Shown here: one piece after another, positions 1 to 9,938 of the stretch
Numbering within the stretch: the first letter of the stretch is position 1
Layout: each line of letters begins with the position of its first letter
Notes under the pieces: model-generated
Told to the model about the DNA's origin: nothing
The model's database searches: none
The model's input: only the letters and a program-made list of their open reading frames with translations
Position numbers and translations under genes: made by a program
Assembly (NCBI GenBank): GCA_036940085.1
Contig: JALLBK010000428.1
Location: forward strand, 1 to 25,688
Direction of reading: 5' to 3'
DNA: 25,688 bases
Source of the DNA: Discostella pseudostelligera
Lineage: Eukaryota; Bacillariophyta; Thalassiosirophyceae; Thalassiosirales; Thalassiosiraceae

Positions 1-24
1 GATGGTGATGGTGATGGTGATGGT
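1..24. repeat. GATGGT hexanucleotide repeat at the window edge
   Basis: Four perfect GATGGT units begin at the first base. The tract may continue outside the window. It lies about 145 bp upstream of the LRR gene start. Positions 25-167 show no further recognisable signal. Confidence 0.85.
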
Positions 25-167
25 GCAGTGCAGCGGCCAGCGGCGACAGCATCTTGCCCACTATCTACCATTACCATCACCAGCAGGCGACGACCGACGG
101 TCGATATCACCACCACCTCCACCACCAAGACGAACGACGTCCCTATTTATCTTTGCAGAATTGATCA

Positions 168-1848
168 ATGGAGCCAAACAGCGAAAGAAGATCCGGCGAT
201 GGAACTCGCGTTGATGTGGGGCAGCGACGTGAAATTCCATACGATATCTTCTTTTCTGGCACGATGCTCTTGGGGGAAATTCTCCTTAATGATCAGTGGA
301 TAGAAGAAGCTATCCATGCAATTGGTAACAACACATGCTTGAAAAGGCTTGTCGTTGACTTGGGTTTTCGAGCTGCTACCAGAACCAGGAAGGCACATCG
401 TCGACTTGCCGATGTGTGTCAAGAACTCGCGCGCAATCGGTCCATTGAGGAGTTCAAGCTTTCCATTAATTGTTACCCATATGTGGATATCTACCAGCTT
501 CTCACTCCTTTTTTCGAGTTCAACTGCAACCTCCGTTCAATTGATGTATCAGAAACTCATCCGTCGGAGCAGGCGTTCAGCTCCCTATTGTTGGCGCTGT
601 CAAAATGCAAGAACAAGTTAGAGCATTTGTCAATAACCTGGAACTCTCTAACGAATGCGGAATCAGCAGCTTTCTTTTCTTCGTGTAGTGGCATGTGTAA
701 CCTATTAGACCTGCACTATTGTGAAAAGACCATCGGCATTGGAAAGTCGGAGTGCATTGCATTAGCATTGATGCTGAAGACAAGTGATTTCAAACTACAA
801 AGTCTACAACTTCAACTCGGAAAAAATTGCGATGATGAATGTATTTCTTTCCTCGGTGCTGGTTTGATGAATAGTACTTCTTTACGCTCACTTTGCGTTA
901 CTGGGAATTCTTCTGTTACAGCAAATGGCTGGGAGCTTTTCCTGACTGCATTATTCAAAAGTACGCGTTCAATACTGAAACTGCAATGTCTTCGTCTTGA
1001 AGAGACTGAAATTGGTGATGAAGTGGTTGCTTTCTTGGGTTCTTCTCTGGCTATCAACAAAACGTTGAAGCGTTTGGATCTCAATTGCATTACATCCATA
1101 ACAGTCGAAGGATGGAAAGAATTTGCAGCCCGATTGAGGAACTCAGCACTCGAGGAACTCATTCTATTTAAGTGCACGTTGAACGATTATAGCGCAGCTG
1201 CGATAGTGTGGGCTTTGACAGCGAATGCTTCCCTGAAAAGACTTCATATGGTAAGAAATCGAGCCATTTCCTCCGCTGGACTGGTGGCAATCATTGAGTT
1301 ACTGGGGGAACATAAACCCGCACTGGAAGAGCTTTATCTCGGCGGTAGCCATCGGCTCAGTAGACTCACAGTGGATGGATGGAATGCTCTTTCTCGTGCA
1401 ATCTGCGACAAATCAAGTATTGAGGCGACTTACTCCTCTAACCATTCCTTCCACACACNCTCTTTCTCGTGCAATCTGCGACAAATCAAGTATTGAGGCG
1501 ACTTACTCCTCTAACCATTCCTTCCACACACTTCGAGGGTCGATGCTGCTGTGGTGTCCTCACACAATTATACTTCTTTTGCGAATGAATAAATCGATTG
1601 AGGACAAAGCTGAAGTTGCCCGGCAAAAGATTCTGAAATATCATTTCAGTGGTGGAAAGAAAGATATTCAAGTATTTGCTCGAATGCCGGAGAATCACAT
1701 GCCTTTTGCGATTGCGTGGATTGGAAGAAACAAACTCGGATACTCGGTGATGTTTGATTTTGTATCAAGTTTCCCAGCACTGTTTGACATTCGACATGGA
1801 CCCGTAGCAGGCAGGAGAGTAAAAAGGAAGTTGAATGCTAGTACATGA
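168..1848 (+). CDS. RNI-type leucine-rich repeat protein, interrupted by an assembly gap
   Basis: The frame opens with ATG at 168 and contains at least five LRR units of the ribonuclease-inhibitor kind, with recurring L..L.L and 'NxSLKRL' patterns such as TLKRLDLNC and ASLKRLHM. As written, the frame shifts and stops at 1496 because of a single N at 1459 and a 72-bp repeat around it. Removing one copy (joining 1458 to 1532) gives a continuous 535-residue ORF ending at 1848. The C-terminal part has a conserved-looking block (MPFAIAWIGRN, then VMFDFVSSFPALFD) that I associate with multicopy diatom LRR proteins. No signal peptide, membrane segment or catalytic domain is visible; a protein-binding scaffold role is inference. 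The start could lie upstream if a 5' exon exists. Confidence 0.75.
1387..1531. repeat. 72-bp tandem duplicate around a single N (probable unmerged contig overlap)
   Basis: Bases 1387-1458 and 1460-1531 are identical, separated by the only N in the window (1459). The offset is 73 bp, not a multiple of three, so the duplication breaks the LRR frame. Two contig ends that overlap but were joined with a nominal one-base gap would give exactly this pattern. Confidence 0.9.
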
Positions 1849-2011
1849 TTTGAGTTGGTTCAACATAATCGCGTGTCATTAGCTCAATAGGGTGATAAAT
1901 AGGACACAACACGTGAATGTACTCTATGTAGCCGGCATCTGTCAGAAGGATGTGTCAGACAAGCCACCTTCAAGTAAGGAGCTGCGCTGCTCAACATATC
2001 ATCAGCATCTA

Positions 2012-3681
2012 TTACTTCTCCTCTTCGCTTTTCTTCCTATTCGGTTGTTCATTAGCCTTTCTCATTTTCATCATCCGATCATACATCACAATACTCCCCG
2101 CCACAGCCACATTATAACTGCCATACAATTCACATTCTAATGATACCACCTCTCTACATCCACGCACCACACTCTTCGGCACGCCATGATCCTCACTTCC
2201 CAATATATAAATAGCATTCCGCGGATGAACAAATTCTGAAAGTGGCGTACCACCCATTTCAATTACCACCCATACCGCCGACTTGGGTGATGCCCACTCT
2301 ACGAAGGATGTCCAATCGTCTAATTCAATCAATGGTATGCGTGCTGGGACATTCAAAGTGTCAGTACTACTAGACTTGTACCGTCCTCCGATGGTGTACA
2401 AGATGGATGCACCAAGTTGGTAGGCAGAGCGCCAGAGCGTGCCTACATTTTCGCAGGCTTTGGGATGTAGTATCTGTGTATTTATTTTCCCGATCGAAAT
2501 ATGATGTGAAATGAACATCTCACGCAGAACATGCAAAGATTTGATATGGAAGTACTCACACCGATTCCAAAGTAGCCATCATTCGACAGTTTGCCGCATG
2601 GAACTGATGCTGATATTGCATGAAGTGCATCGTTAGAGTATTCTGTAGGTGTTAATTCATTCTCATCTGGAGCAGCATTACTAATCTCTATCGTATCCTT
2701 CCAATCAAAGTTGGAGGGTAGTACACCCCGTGACGGCATCTTTGGTCGACGGAATAATTTAATATCAATCCTTCGTGAAGCAGGAACAGATGATGATGGA
2801 TCATTACTATCAGATGATGATGGTGGAATTGTAAATGTAAGTGTCGCTTCATCTTCTTTGACTGGAACATCTGCACCACTGCCATCTGTGCCGCCATCGT
2901 CACTATCTTTCCAAGGATTCCTATATCGTGGTGCCGATTCCAACGGCAGCCATCCCCCCGTACTACACTCTGATTCATATGCACATGGGTAGAACAAATT
3001 GAAATCGACACCATCATTGCGTAATGTTTGTATTATTTGTGGAATGGTCACGGTAGCTGCAGAAGACATCATGCCTGCCACATCATCATCATCTGCTGTG
3101 GCTGCTGAAATTGGTGTTTGGGATGTGGTAGAACAATCAGTGGAAGGAGAAGGATCGAGGGAACACAGTCGGCCTTGGCTCAAATGACCTCCTTCGTACA
3201 TGTATCGTATAATGACTGGATTTGAATATGACGATTGTGACTTAGATGTGGTAGTAGTAAACGATGGTCCAATGGGCATACCCGAGAGAGGAGATGGTTC
3301 GTTTAATTGATTTGGTATCGAGACCTTCTTTGTGTAGGGAGTAGTGGTACCCTCTGCATCATCTACGCTCTGATTAAATAAGACAATGTTATCATGATTT
3401 GACAAGGAGTGTCGTCGTCGTCGTCGTGGACAGTGGTGTATCTGTCGGTGGTGGGATGGCGTAATAGTAGTACCAGCCGACCTCCTGCCCAAACATCGCC
3501 GCCGGTGGTGGTGGCATTCAAATTGAAAGCCGCTCGAAGTATCGATGGTGGGTTGATTTGGCACATGATGATGATGATGATGATGATGATGATAATGATA
3601 ATTATAATGAGAGGCCAGTGTCGTGGTGAATAATGTAGCCAATGCTATAGAAGCTGCAGCGATACTATCGTCGAGCATCAT
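2012..3681 (-). CDS. SpoU/TrmH-family RNA 2'-O-ribose methyltransferase with long N-terminal extension
   Basis: Two exons on the minus strand: 3681-2560 and 2473-2012, with an 86-nt GTGAGT...ACAG intron (phase 0); 527 residues. The C-terminal ~160 residues carry the three SPOUT/SpoU motifs: ENVGTLWRSA (motif 1), ILGSEDHGVP (motif 2) and YNVAVAGSIVMYDRM (motif 3). The join GYFGIG/ILHPK at the splice agrees with the family start. Family members transfer methyl from AdoMet to a ribose 2'-OH of tRNA or rRNA; the substrate here is not deducible. The first ~350 residues are low complexity, with an apolar N-terminus (residues ~6-25), a nine-His run and acidic/Ser tracts, so organelle targeting is possible but unproven. 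The first ATG codons are at 3681 and 3678; an upstream TTG is not a credible start. The gene converges with the LRR gene (163-bp gap) and diverges from the PDZ gene. Confidence 0.85.
3565..3593. repeat. ATG/CAT trinucleotide tract encoding poly-His
   Basis: An uninterrupted ATG repeat on the plus strand. Read on the minus strand it gives a run of nine His codons near the N-terminus of the methyltransferase, so repeat-length change would change the protein in frame. Confidence 0.8.
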
Positions 3682-4318
3682 GGTCAAAGAGAAAAGGCCG
3701 TCGCCATCGTATGGATCGTTTCGTATCGGCCATCACCATCGGCGGCGGCGGCGGCCATCGATGAAAATGTTGTGCGGTGATGTAGTGACGGGTGACGGAC
3801 AGACTGATATGTTGAAGTTGAAGGACAGACGGAAACATACATCCGGTTCAAGCAAAGCAAAGAGAAGAAGGCCGTTGCAATTTTGAACCTGTTCCCGCAG
3901 TCCGCCTACACCACCTATCGTACTCCATTCAAAATCCTACTCCTTATTCCATGATGTGGAGGAATCAATATCACATCATCGTTGCCGCGCCATAATATTT
4001 CTTGTGTCCAGAATTCAAATTCGTCCCAACGCGCGCAACACAAGAGAAGAAGGAATTACCTCTCTATCTCTCTCTCTCTAGAGAGAGAAGATGATGGGTT
4101 CATCAAAGTTCGAAGAGCAAAGAGAGATGAACCATGACGCCAAACAGAAAGGAGCAGAAGGGGTAGTAGGAACAAGAGACATCAATTATTATTATTGCAT
4201 GCAATGACCAAATTATTATTGGCGTGAGAGAGGAGTAGATACTACCGTGGTAGAATTGGAAAGACGACGACGACGACGACGACAGTGCCTACAACCCAAC
4301 CAAATAATATCAAATACA
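3682..4318. other. Intergenic region between divergent genes
   Basis: About 640 bp separates the methyltransferase start (minus) from the PDZ-SYLF start (plus), so it should hold both promoters. Visible features are a CT/GA palindrome at 4071-4088 and a GAC trinucleotide tract at about 4263-4282. I see no E2F-type site, no TATA box I trust and no credible ORF; the frame at 3623-3886 overlaps the methyltransferase N-terminus and is compositionally biased. Confidence 0.6.
4071..4088. repeat. 18-bp perfect CT/GA palindrome
   Basis: The sequence TCTCTCTCTAGAGAGAGA is self-complementary around its centre and lies about 230 bp upstream of the PDZ-SYLF start. It could be a GAGA-type promoter element or a simple-sequence coincidence. 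Confidence 0.6.
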
Positions 4319-7300
4319 ATGATGATCAAGAAATTGGCCCCCTCGCCACGAGACATGGTCTCCTCTCCCCGATCTCATCGATCGCCTACCGGCGGCGGTG
4401 ATGCCTTGTCACCCCGGTCCGAGGGAGGAACCACCTCCGCAGCGGCAACAGTGCGCAGAGCTACCAACAACCTGGGAGGAGGAGAGCGTCCCCTCTCACC
4501 TGAAGTGAGCACATATACTCACGAGAAGACTAAGGTATTATTAAGCCCAAGAACGAGTGGTGGCCCGATCACTACAGCAAATTACGATAACGTGGGAGAA
4601 TCTACCAATGCCAATATTATTGCAGCAGCCACCGCACCGACCATACTCACTGAACCACCTCTACCTCCACCGGCCCGATCAAAGCGTATGCTGGTAGTGG
4701 ACCCCAAGTCGGGACGAAAGTATCCTTTGCATGAGGATGATCATTCCTTGACCGATAAGGAGTTGCACGTGTATCATCGTAGTAATCGGAGTAGTACTCC
4801 GCTGGTGGGTCTGGGGACACTGCGGCATCATCCTGTTGGTGCTGCTGGTGGTGAAAACCCTGCGGCACATGCTGCTGCTTCGAATAACAAACCAATGCAT
4901 ACCAAAAGGCCACCGACCAGTAACAACATTGGCAGCCTCTTCGTCAATAAGACGACTGCATCCTCTCCAGCGGCTACCACCAAAAAGAATACGGCTACCA
5001 CAACCAATACAGCAGCAGCAGTCCTATCCACTAGAGTCAACGACGACGATGCACGAACCTACAATAGCACAGCATTATTAATGCTCAATGATGATGCACA
5101 CACTTTGGAGACGGCCAGTGCACTTACGGAAGTTTCGTACTACTACCATACTAACAACAATTGCAACCGCCGCAACAACGACGATGGGTTCTGCGTTGGT
5201 GGCAGAGATGGAGGAATGAAAAAGTCCAGTCCATTCGATTGTTATTTGCCCACGAGCTGCAATAGCGTGGGTGATTTGGCAGGTGTGGCTTGCAATGATA
5301 GTACTGGCAACACTACTTTGGTTGGAGCAGCCGCTGCCACTGCAGCAGCAGGAGGAGGAGGAGGAGGAGTGCAACAGCTGCAGGGAAAGAAGGAGGGACG
5401 AGATGATGTCGAGAGCATGGGACGGTATCGACAGTATTTGTTGGATGAGGAGCAGAAGAAGACGGCGACGACGAATACTGCAACATTGTCTCCCGGAAAT
5501 AGTAGTAGCATCTACACCAGCAATATCAACAAGGATGGTGGGAATGATTACAGCCACTACCAACAACAGCAGCAACAACAACAACAACCGGATCAATCTC
5601 CGATAACGGCGGCATTCAGTGCCATTATGGATTCACCTCGCTTGCTCTTTTCTGGCTTTTTTGGCAATAATCAATACAATGATAACCACCTCGTCACCGG
5701 TGGTGATACCGCCCTCCAACACCCACTAGCTGCCACTGCTACTACTTCTGCTCCCATGGTAGTACGCCAAGAACTCATCTCCTTTCGTCGAGTAGTATGC
5801 ATGGTTGTTTTTCCAAATGAAGTTCGTAATACATTGGATGGAAAGGAGGTGGGATTATTGGGTATGAAGTTTGAACAGAGTGGACTTGACTTTCAGGCAC
5901 ATGTCAAATGGGTCCAACGGGGAAGTAAGGCTGAGAAGATGGGTGTCAGGAGGGGTGATATTGTTAGCGTGAGTTGTGGTTGTCTTACTCCATTTGATTT
6001 TGTTCATCAAGTCGAAAACTGAACATGCAAATGTTTCCTCTTTGCATACTACGGCTATCATCTTCTTCTCTTCAGTTTGCCGTGGCACTGTCGAACATGA
6101 CCGAGAAACAGAATTGCTTCCTTGCCGAGAAACTAATCAAACGTCTTGAATCGGTGGGCATGCGCACCTCCTACAGAGAATTGCATGATATCTTCCTGAG
6201 CAAGACAACCAATGCCAGGCCAATTGGTATAGTATTTCGACGATGGAGGAATCGTGGTGGTGGTAGCCGTGGGGGCTCGCCCAAATACAGAGCAACGATG
6301 ATTGAATCTCCGTCGTATCCAACCAATAACATTTGCATCACGAACGAATTTGAATGGAGTACCGACTTCTTGCAATGTCTATCTATTAAATGTCGTGAAT
6401 ATGAGTTTGACCTCAAGGTGCCATCGATACGTACAACTACGAATATCGACAACAATAACAACTTGATGAGCGGTTCGGTGGTGAACAAGTTGCAATCCTT
6501 TTTGCCTCCTCCGAATGTTGAAACGGCCATGAGCAACAACGGATCCTTTTCCAACTTTTTGAATTACATTATGGATAATTTATCACTGGGATATGGAGTG
6601 CAATCTTCACCGTTGATGAAGTGCATGGATTCGCCGTTGGGTATTACTAATGCTGCGGAGCCAACCTCGAAGGATTGTAGCAAGCAAGAGAAAGCTGATT
6701 TTTTGAGCAATCGCATCCTATGCTCTTTGGTGGAGCAGTCCATGGGGTTGATCTTTCTGCGTCGTCTGTCAACATCGAAGACTTGCAATAAGGATAGGGG
6801 TGCAGTGGGTAGTGGCTTTGCTTTGATGCGCAAGGCCGATGGTTCGTGGAGCGCGCCGTGCTTTCTCTGCATATTAGGAAGTAAGGACGAATTCACCGAG
6901 TGTGCCGATGAGCAGTCCGCTTCCTATCTAGTGGATGATGTCAAGATGATTATCATTCACAAGAAGGAACTGGTGATTAATTTGATTGGAGGAAATGCCG
7001 TCAAGTTCACTGTACGGAAAGATGAACGTGCCCATGTCTTGGTGAGAGATGCCGCTGTGATCGGAGTGCAAGACGGAAGGTTTCAATTGGCCACCGACTT
7101 TTTCTTATCTGTGAAAGTAAATGATGTGCAGAACCAGGGCGCGTATGTGCCATCGACGGAACATCGAACGTCGGAACAAATTACCGCATTTGATATCCTT
7201 ACTGGTGAGATTGATGTTGTTCATTTGTCGCAGTTTGCGAGGAATATCTGGCTCTGACACAATTCGTTTTGGCACAGGTACTGTGTCTCCACCAGATCAA

Positions 7301-7933
7301 TCCGTCGATTTCTACGGAGCCCTCCAAAGTCTTGAACTACCCTACTCGATGCATTCACATCCTGTCGTACCCGACATTCTCCAACGGTACTCTGACAGCG
7401 ATTGGGTAGAATTCCTTCCTGATAACGGATCGTTCGCATCGAGTTGTGGTATGAGAACGAAGCTTGAAATGATAGCCCAACGCAATGCCTCCCCCGATGA
7501 TATGCTCGAACTTGACATCTTCGCACGGAAGTTCAAATATTACTTGATGGATGGAGTGCCCGTCCATCGTGTGAATTCATCATCAAAGGGACGAGGAACT
7601 ACCGAGGAGAAAGTATTGAGATTGACAATTAAAGATCCCGGCTGCATATTTACCTCGTCGTTAGAGCTTACGCGGAAACTCCTCCCGGGCGTAAGCAACG
7701 TGGGTGTACCAAGTAACTTCTCCACGACGTTGGAGAGCATTACCAAAATGTCACGTACTCCACCCGTGGGAATGAGCGGGTTGGATGATGATGAGAGGAA
7801 ACGATACTTCTCGATTGAGACGGATTTATCACCTGGACCGATCATGATGTTGGCAAAGAGCAAGAAGGATGTGATGATACTACTGTGTGGGCTAAAGCTA
7901 CTTTTGGAAATGGAGAAGATGGCCCAAAGTTAA
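4319..7933 (+). CDS. PDZ domain plus SYLF (Ysc84-like) domain protein
   Basis: Three exons: 4319-5968, 6076-7204 and 7278-7933 (introns of 107 and 73 nt, GTGAGT/TTCAG and GTGAGA/CACAG), giving 1144 residues. The first ~480 residues are disordered (Ser-Pro, poly-Ala, poly-Gly and a nine-Gln run). A PDZ-like domain spans about 490-610 (LLGMKF, HVKWVQRGSKAEKMGVRRGDIVS), with the first intron inside it. A SYLF-like region spans about 760-980 and contains MGLIFLRRL, GAVGSGFALMRKADGSWSAP and VDDVKMII, matching the family pattern GSG.v.aR..DGsWSAPs. SYLF proteins bind phosphoinositide membranes and actin; here a membrane adaptor role is inference. ATG 4319 is chosen because the frame upstream opens only with a GTG at 4247. 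The third exon continues with YGALQSLELP, resembling a SYLF C-terminus. Confidence 0.75.
5560..5589 (+). repeat. CAA/CAG repeat encoding poly-Gln
   Basis: Mixed CAA and CAG codons give a nine-Gln run in the disordered N-terminal region of the PDZ-SYLF protein. Nearby GGA and GCA repeats (about 5330-5370) encode Ala and Gly runs. Confidence 0.75.
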
Positions 7934-8083
7934 TAACGTGGAATTCATATTAATGGGGAAAGAAGAATTTTCGTTTTTATGTGTCATGCATGAATTACCT
8001 GTGATGGTAGCGATGTTTTAATTAAGCTAAAGACTGCAAGTCAGATCATCAAATACCGTACCACAGAATAGTCAACTCATCCA

Positions 8084-9151
8084 TCAATCATGTGCACTTG
8101 CTCGGACATCCAACAGTTCCATCATCACTTCCCCCAAATGGACATGACAAACATCACACAATCGCAGTAAGTAAATGGATACATCGGCAATCTCCTGCCC
8201 GGCCTTATCCAACGTTTCCTCAGACAATACGTCGTGCACCAATCCCTCATCACCACTCCATTGGAATAATTCCGCCAATTCACCCACCTCTCCCAGTAGT
8301 GCCAATGCAATGTTGCGTGGAGTGTGATATCGATACCATTGTCGTTCATTGGCGAAATTCCGTATGAGTGAGGTCATCCCCTCGATGGTAGTACTGTCTT
8401 CGTTGATGTTGTTGGCGCGGTGACTACTAGTTTTGATCGGTGAGTCAATGGTGGATTGACCTTCCGTGGTAGTGATGCCAGTATGTTCCGAATAGTTGGT
8501 ATACTTCCCACTCTTTCCCTGGAGTGAACAAATAAAACAGGTTGTGATCAGCAAGCAGTGCCAAGTGCCAAAGACATCTAGCAGCTGTAAGGAGATATGC
8601 ACACTACAGCACACTACCCATACCTTACATAACTCCACCGGATACTTGCGTCCATTCAACTCCACCTTCTTTAGAATACTCGTACATAAATCAATACCAC
8701 AAACACGGCTTACGACGAATAGTTGGAGGAATACTTGTCCAAGTTGATGATGTGCCGCCACCACCGTCTTTGCATTGTCGGAGGAGGATGATGGATGCTC
8801 CTCCCAAAATGGTCGTTGGGACGACCGCTGCTCCTCATCGACTGCACAATCGACTGAATTAACGCGTTGGGAATGATGACGCCGTTCATTAAGAAAGAGA
8901 GGGCACAGTCTACCCACGATGGCGCCAAGGTGGAAGATTTCATCGCGGACATGGGACATGGTGCATGTGGATGGTGCATCATTTCTGTGGCGGCTCCGGC
9001 AGCAGCATTGGTCATTGATTTTGTTCTCGATGGAAGTGAAGGAGATTCGACGGGAGGACGGGAGATCTTGTACTAGGGGATGGACCATCGTAGAAGTTGT
9101 AGGATGATATATTAGTGCTGGGATGAGTATTGCGGCATGTGCCAAGTTCAT
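8084..9151 (-). CDS. Tandem MazG-fold nucleotide pyrophosphohydrolase, related to dCTP pyrophosphatase (DCTPP1)
   Basis: Exons 9151-8624 and 8518-8084 with a 105-nt intron (GTATGG...CTCCAG, phase 0); 320 residues. The C-terminal domain (about 224-320) is a clear all-alpha NTP-pyrophosphohydrolase: NFANERQWYRYHTPRNIALA, then GEVGELAELFQW with E253 and E256, and QEIADV with E285 and D288, the ExxE...ExxD Mg-binding set. DCTPP1 enzymes hydrolyse dCTP and modified dCTP to the monophosphate and pyrophosphate. An N-terminal copy (about 68-185) keeps the hydrophobic pattern and the K..LN.RKYP block (LKKVELNGRKYP, 160-171) but has Ile, Arg, Gln and Gln at the four ligand positions. The intron has no in-frame stop, so retention would add 35 residues. 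ATG 9151 is the first Met; the frame opens further only to a TTG. An apolar N-terminus hints at targeting. Five E2F-like sites lie 65-205 bp upstream. Confidence 0.85.
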   Translation of the reverse strand: MNLAHAAILIPALIYHPTTSTMVHPLVQDLPSSRRISFTSIENKINDQCCCRSRHRNDAPSTCTMSHVRDEIFHLGAIVGRLCPLFLNERRHHSQRVNSVDCAVDEEQRSSQRPFWEEHPSSSSDNAKTVVAAHHQLGQVFLQLFVVSRVCGIDLCTSILKKVELNGRKYPVELCKVWVVCCSVHISLQLLDVFGTWHCLLITTCFICSLQGKSGKYTNYSEHTGITTTEGQSTIDSPIKTSSHRANNINEDSTTIEGMTSLIRNFANERQWYRYHTPRNIALALLGEVGELAELFQWSGDEGLVHDVLSEETLDKAGQEIADVSIYLLRLCDVCHVHLGEVMMELLDVRASAHD

Positions 9152-9215
9152 GGTGTTGTTCAATTACTTAGTCATCGGTCATCGTGCCGTCGGTCGTCAT
9201 TGGTGGGGAGAAGAC

Positions 9216-9356
9216 TTCCCGCCAAAATTTGGCCACTTACTTCTTCCCGCCAAAACATAATTCTGAGAGCGCGCCAAAATTTGATGGAAGAGCGCGCCAA
9301 AACGAACGACTCGATTTTTCTTCATTCGAGGAGTCGAGTCAAGTCCCTTTGGCGGG
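9216..9356. promoter_or_regulatory. Cluster of five E2F-type binding sites
   Basis: CCGCCAAA occurs at 9219-9226 and 9247-9254, and GCGCCAAA at 9271-9278 and 9294-9301, all in one orientation with start spacings of 28, 24 and 23 bp. An inverted TTTGGCGG is at 9348-9355. All match WTTSSCSS, and two match the stricter E2F/DP consensus TTTSSCGC on the minus strand. E2F/DP factors drive G1/S genes in plants, animals and algae, which fits both flanking genes. Binding itself is inference. Confidence 0.75.
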
Positions 9357-9791
9357 AGCGCTCGCTTCCATCGGCGACCACGCCACGCACAACAAAAAAC
9401 AATGCCGTGCCGATGCCGATCATCGTCGTCTTCTTTTGCTGTCCTTCTCCATCAGAGATAAGAATCGATCAGGCTGTGGATAATAATTGGTGCATGCACT
9501 TCCACTTTATTTAGTTCGCCACTTCCCCCAATTGGCATTGGAAGCCTTTTACTTTTACCCAACCCTCACCCAATCCCAATTCTCATTCGCTGGCATTCTT
9601 TGTCGGTGTCGCTGGTGCTGTGAAGACTGCGTTGCCTCGCCCGTCGACGTCGACGCTCGTCGTGATCGGCCTATCACTATCATCATCTGATCATCTTCTC
9701 TTGTGGCAACAAGCCACTGACAGTTCGTGCACGTCGTCGTCAACAACAACTCTCGTCGGTGGTGGAATTCAAAGTCAGGTGACGAAAGAGG

Positions 9792-9932
9792 GTAAGAGAG
9801 TCTCGCTGGCCCTAATATTATTTATTCCAACCGGTCAAAGTCAGATGCTCACATCATGATTTCCCCCTCCCCCACCTGCACCGGTATCACTTTTTCTCCC
9901 CGTCCTTCCTTCATTAGTTCATAATAATTCAG
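9792..9932 (+). other. Possible 5'-UTR intron of the Wee1-like gene
   Basis: A GTAAGA donor at 9792 and a pyrimidine-rich stretch ending TTCAG at 9932, seven bases before the ATG, look like a spliced leader intron of 141 nt. There is no coding constraint to confirm it, so this rests on splice-site appearance alone. Confidence 0.4.
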
Positions 9933-9938
9933 GCAATA

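Larger units (their letters stand above)
9152..9938. other. Intergenic region, probable bidirectional promoter of pyrophosphatase and Wee1
   Basis: About 790 bp between divergent starts. It holds the E2F-like cluster at 9216-9356, which is closer to the pyrophosphatase, and a likely 5'-UTR intron of the Wee1 gene near 9792-9932. No ORF in it looks protein coding; the overlapping frames at 9137-9749 change composition without any recognisable domain. Confidence 0.65.

Noticed and set aside
1880..1891. TAGCTCAATAGG resembles the A-box / D-arm of a tRNA gene.
   Set aside because: No acceptor-stem pairing and no B-box (GGTTCGANTCC-like) follows at a suitable distance.
3623..3886. Plus-strand frame with Arg/His-rich product opposite the methyltransferase start.
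   Set aside because: It lies in a repeat-biased region, overlaps the better-supported minus gene and has no recognisable domain.
5078..5596. 172-codon minus-strand frame rich in Leu/Ser.
   Set aside because: It is the antisense of low-complexity coding sequence (poly-Gln, poly-Ala) in the PDZ-SYLF gene.
7205..7233. A shorter second intron for the PDZ-SYLF gene ending at the CAG at 7233.
   Set aside because: It would be only 29 nt and would not restore the exon 3 frame; the acceptor at 7277 gives 73 nt and the correct phase.
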